In this document: piece by piece, positions 7,889 through 9,034 of the stretch | Numbering within the stretch: the first letter of the stretch is position 1 | Layout of the letters: the number at the start of each line of letters is the position of its first letter | Assembly: GCA_037147235.1 (NCBI GenBank) | Contig: JBAWVO010000262.1 | Location: forward strand, 1-9,034 | Source: JANXQG01 sp037147235 | Lineage (GTDB): Bacteria > Planctomycetota > Planctomycetia > Pirellulales > Thermoguttaceae | Direction: 5' to 3' | Length of the DNA: 9,034 bases | The notes under the pieces: generated by a model | Told to the model about the DNA's origin: nothing | Databases searched by the model: none | Seen by the model: the letters and a program-made list of their open reading frames with translations, nothing else | Made by a program: the position numbers and the translations under genes

Positions 7889-8971
7889 ATGATCATCACC
7901 GGTCAGGCAACCACCCTCGACCACCTCTTGAGCAAAGCAGCAGACGGCGGACGGCTCTCCGTGGAGGAGGCATTGCACCTAGCGGCCGATGCCTCGTTGG
8001 CCGCTTTAGGGCTGGCGGCCGATGTGCGTCGCAACCAGTTACATCCCGGCCGGCGGGTGTCGTACATCGTCGAACGGAACATCAACTACACGAACGTCTG
8101 CAACGCCTACTGCCGCTTCTGCGCCTTCTACCGCGCCCCCGGCCGGACCGATGGCTATACGCTCGGCAAAGAAGAACTCGCCGCCAAGATGGACGAGACC
8201 GTGGCCGCCGGCGGCATCCAGATCCTGCTCCAAGGCGGACTCAACCCGGAACTGGGCATCGACTACTACGAAGACCTCTTTCGCTGGTTAAAACAGCACT
8301 ACCCAACCGTTAACCTACACGCCCTTTCAGCCGACGAAATCTTGCACATCTGCGAGGTTTCCAGCCTCTCGATCGAGGAATCGCTCTCGCGGCTCATCGC
8401 GGCCGGCATGGGCTCATTGCCGGGCGCGGGAGCGGAGATCCTAGTCGATCACGTCCGCAAGAGGATCGCGCGGCTCAAGTCCGGCGCCGACAAATGGCTC
8501 GCCGTTCACCGCATGGCGCATCGGCTGGGTATCCCTTCAACCTGCACGATGATGTTCGGCGTGGAGGAGACCTGGCACGACCGTCTCTTGCACCTAGAAA
8601 TGCTTCGCCAACTCCAGGACGAGACCGGTGGCTTCACGGCATTTATTGCCTGGCCGTATCAGCAGGGTGAATTGAAGCTTGCCTCAGGCAACACGTCGGC
8701 TGCCGAGTACCTTCGCGTTCAGGCCCTCGCCCGATTGTTCCTTGACAACATTCCCCATTTGCAAAGCTCCTGGGTCACGCAAGGCCCCTCGGTTGGGCAA
8801 ATTGCCTTGAGTTTCGGTGCCGACGATTTTGGGTCCGTGATGTTTGAGGAGAACGTCGTTTCTGCCGCCGGAACCACCTTTCGCATGAACAGCGATTTCA
8901 TCGAGTTGCAGATCCGCCACGCCGGGTACACGCCCTGGCGGAGGGATGTTCGCTATCAGGCAGCGCGGTAG
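7889..8971 (+). CDS. mqnC: Cyclic dehypoxanthine futalosine synthase MqnC (radical SAM)
   Basis: MqnC cyclises dehypoxanthine futalosine to the spiro intermediate of the futalosine menaquinone pathway, acting after MqnE and a hydrolase such as MqnB. The radical-SAM motif is C-x3-C-x2-C at C71, C75 and C78 (NVCNAYCRFCAF), followed by YRAPG. ILLQGGLNPELGIDYYEDL, HALSADEI, LPGAGAEILVDHVR and DETGGFTAFIAWPYQ are characteristic blocks. I chose the ATG at 7889 (360 residues) because GGAGA ends 8 nt upstream; the frame could also start at a TTG five codons earlier, but that would overlap this ribosome-binding site. It is paralogous to the preceding mqnE and probably co-transcribed with it. Confidence 0.95.
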   Translation: MIITGQATTLDHLLSKAADGGRLSVEEALHLAADASLAALGLAADVRRNQLHPGRRVSYIVERNINYTNVCNAYCRFCAFYRAPGRTDGYTLGKEELAAKMDETVAAGGIQILLQGGLNPELGIDYYEDLFRWLKQHYPTVNLHALSADEILHICEVSSLSIEESLSRLIAAGMGSLPGAGAEILVDHVRKRIARLKSGADKWLAVHRMAHRLGIPSTCTMMFGVEETWHDRLLHLEMLRQLQDETGGFTAFIAWPYQQGELKLASGNTSAAEYLRVQALARLFLDNIPHLQSSWVTQGPSVGQIALSFGADDFGSVMFEENVVSAAGTTFRMNSDFIELQIRHAGYTPWRRDVRYQAAR

Positions 8972-9034
8972 GCCACGCGGGCCTTGATCATAACCTTGCC
9001 AACTGCTGTCATTGCTGGCTCGCTGTAGGGTGCG
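8972..9034. other. Non-coding right edge with repeat fragment
   Basis: These 63 bases after mqnC hold no gene. GGCCACGCGGG (8971-8981) repeats the core at 1551-1561 and, with the downstream GGCC, forms a small palindrome. At 9017-9032, GGCTCGCTG matches part of the right arm of the inverted repeat at 4276-4306, and TAGGGTG matches part of the left arm. This may be the start of another, rearranged copy running off the window. Confidence 0.4.

Overview
The window looks like chromosomal DNA of a planctomycete, probably of the Pirellulales type. The evidence is a secreted protease with the LEPR-XLL-type N-terminal motif, a TolC-like protein of a kind I associate with that phylum, futalosine-pathway menaquinone genes, moderately high G+C, and palindromic repeats whose translation reads WGERSEPH/GRAQRAPP. 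The taxonomic call is inference from content. No rRNA, tRNA, CRISPR array or transposase is visible.

Layout. Positions 1-112 are a 7-bp tandem repeat cut by the window edge. A secreted TolC-like protein follows on the minus strand (143-1387). A 463-bp non-coding stretch (1388-1850) ends in a hairpin-rich leader just upstream of a plus-strand subtilisin-family (S8) protease (1851-4160) with a prodomain, a PPC domain, a Pro-Thr linker and an Ig-like domain. The protease converges on a minus-strand hicBA toxin-antitoxin pair (4351-4854). Between them lies a perfect 31-bp inverted repeat nested in a 10-bp outer repeat. Upstream of hicB, also on the minus strand, is thiC (4903-6657). thiC is divergent from a plus-strand pair, mqnE (6763-7845) and mqnC (7889-8971). 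The last 63 bases hold no gene but carry a fragment resembling the inverted repeat.

How the genes work together. MqnE and MqnC are two radical-SAM enzymes of the futalosine route to menaquinone: MqnE makes aminofutalosine and MqnC cyclises dehypoxanthine futalosine. They are probably co-transcribed. ThiC is a third, non-canonical radical-SAM enzyme that makes the thiamine pyrimidine from AIR. It shares a roughly 105-bp divergent promoter region with mqnEC. The other mqn genes (A, B, D) are not in the window. The hicBA pair, the protease and the TolC-like gene look like independent accessory units.

Several track starts begin at upstream TTG or GTG codons or extend past the likely start. I moved them where a Shine-Dalgarno sequence, a promoter or family length favours a downstream ATG (TolC-like, hicB, thiC, mqnC). 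The points most worth follow-up are the structured leader of the protease, the nested inverted repeat, and the hairpin abutting the mqnE stop. I saw no clearly new multi-gene system.
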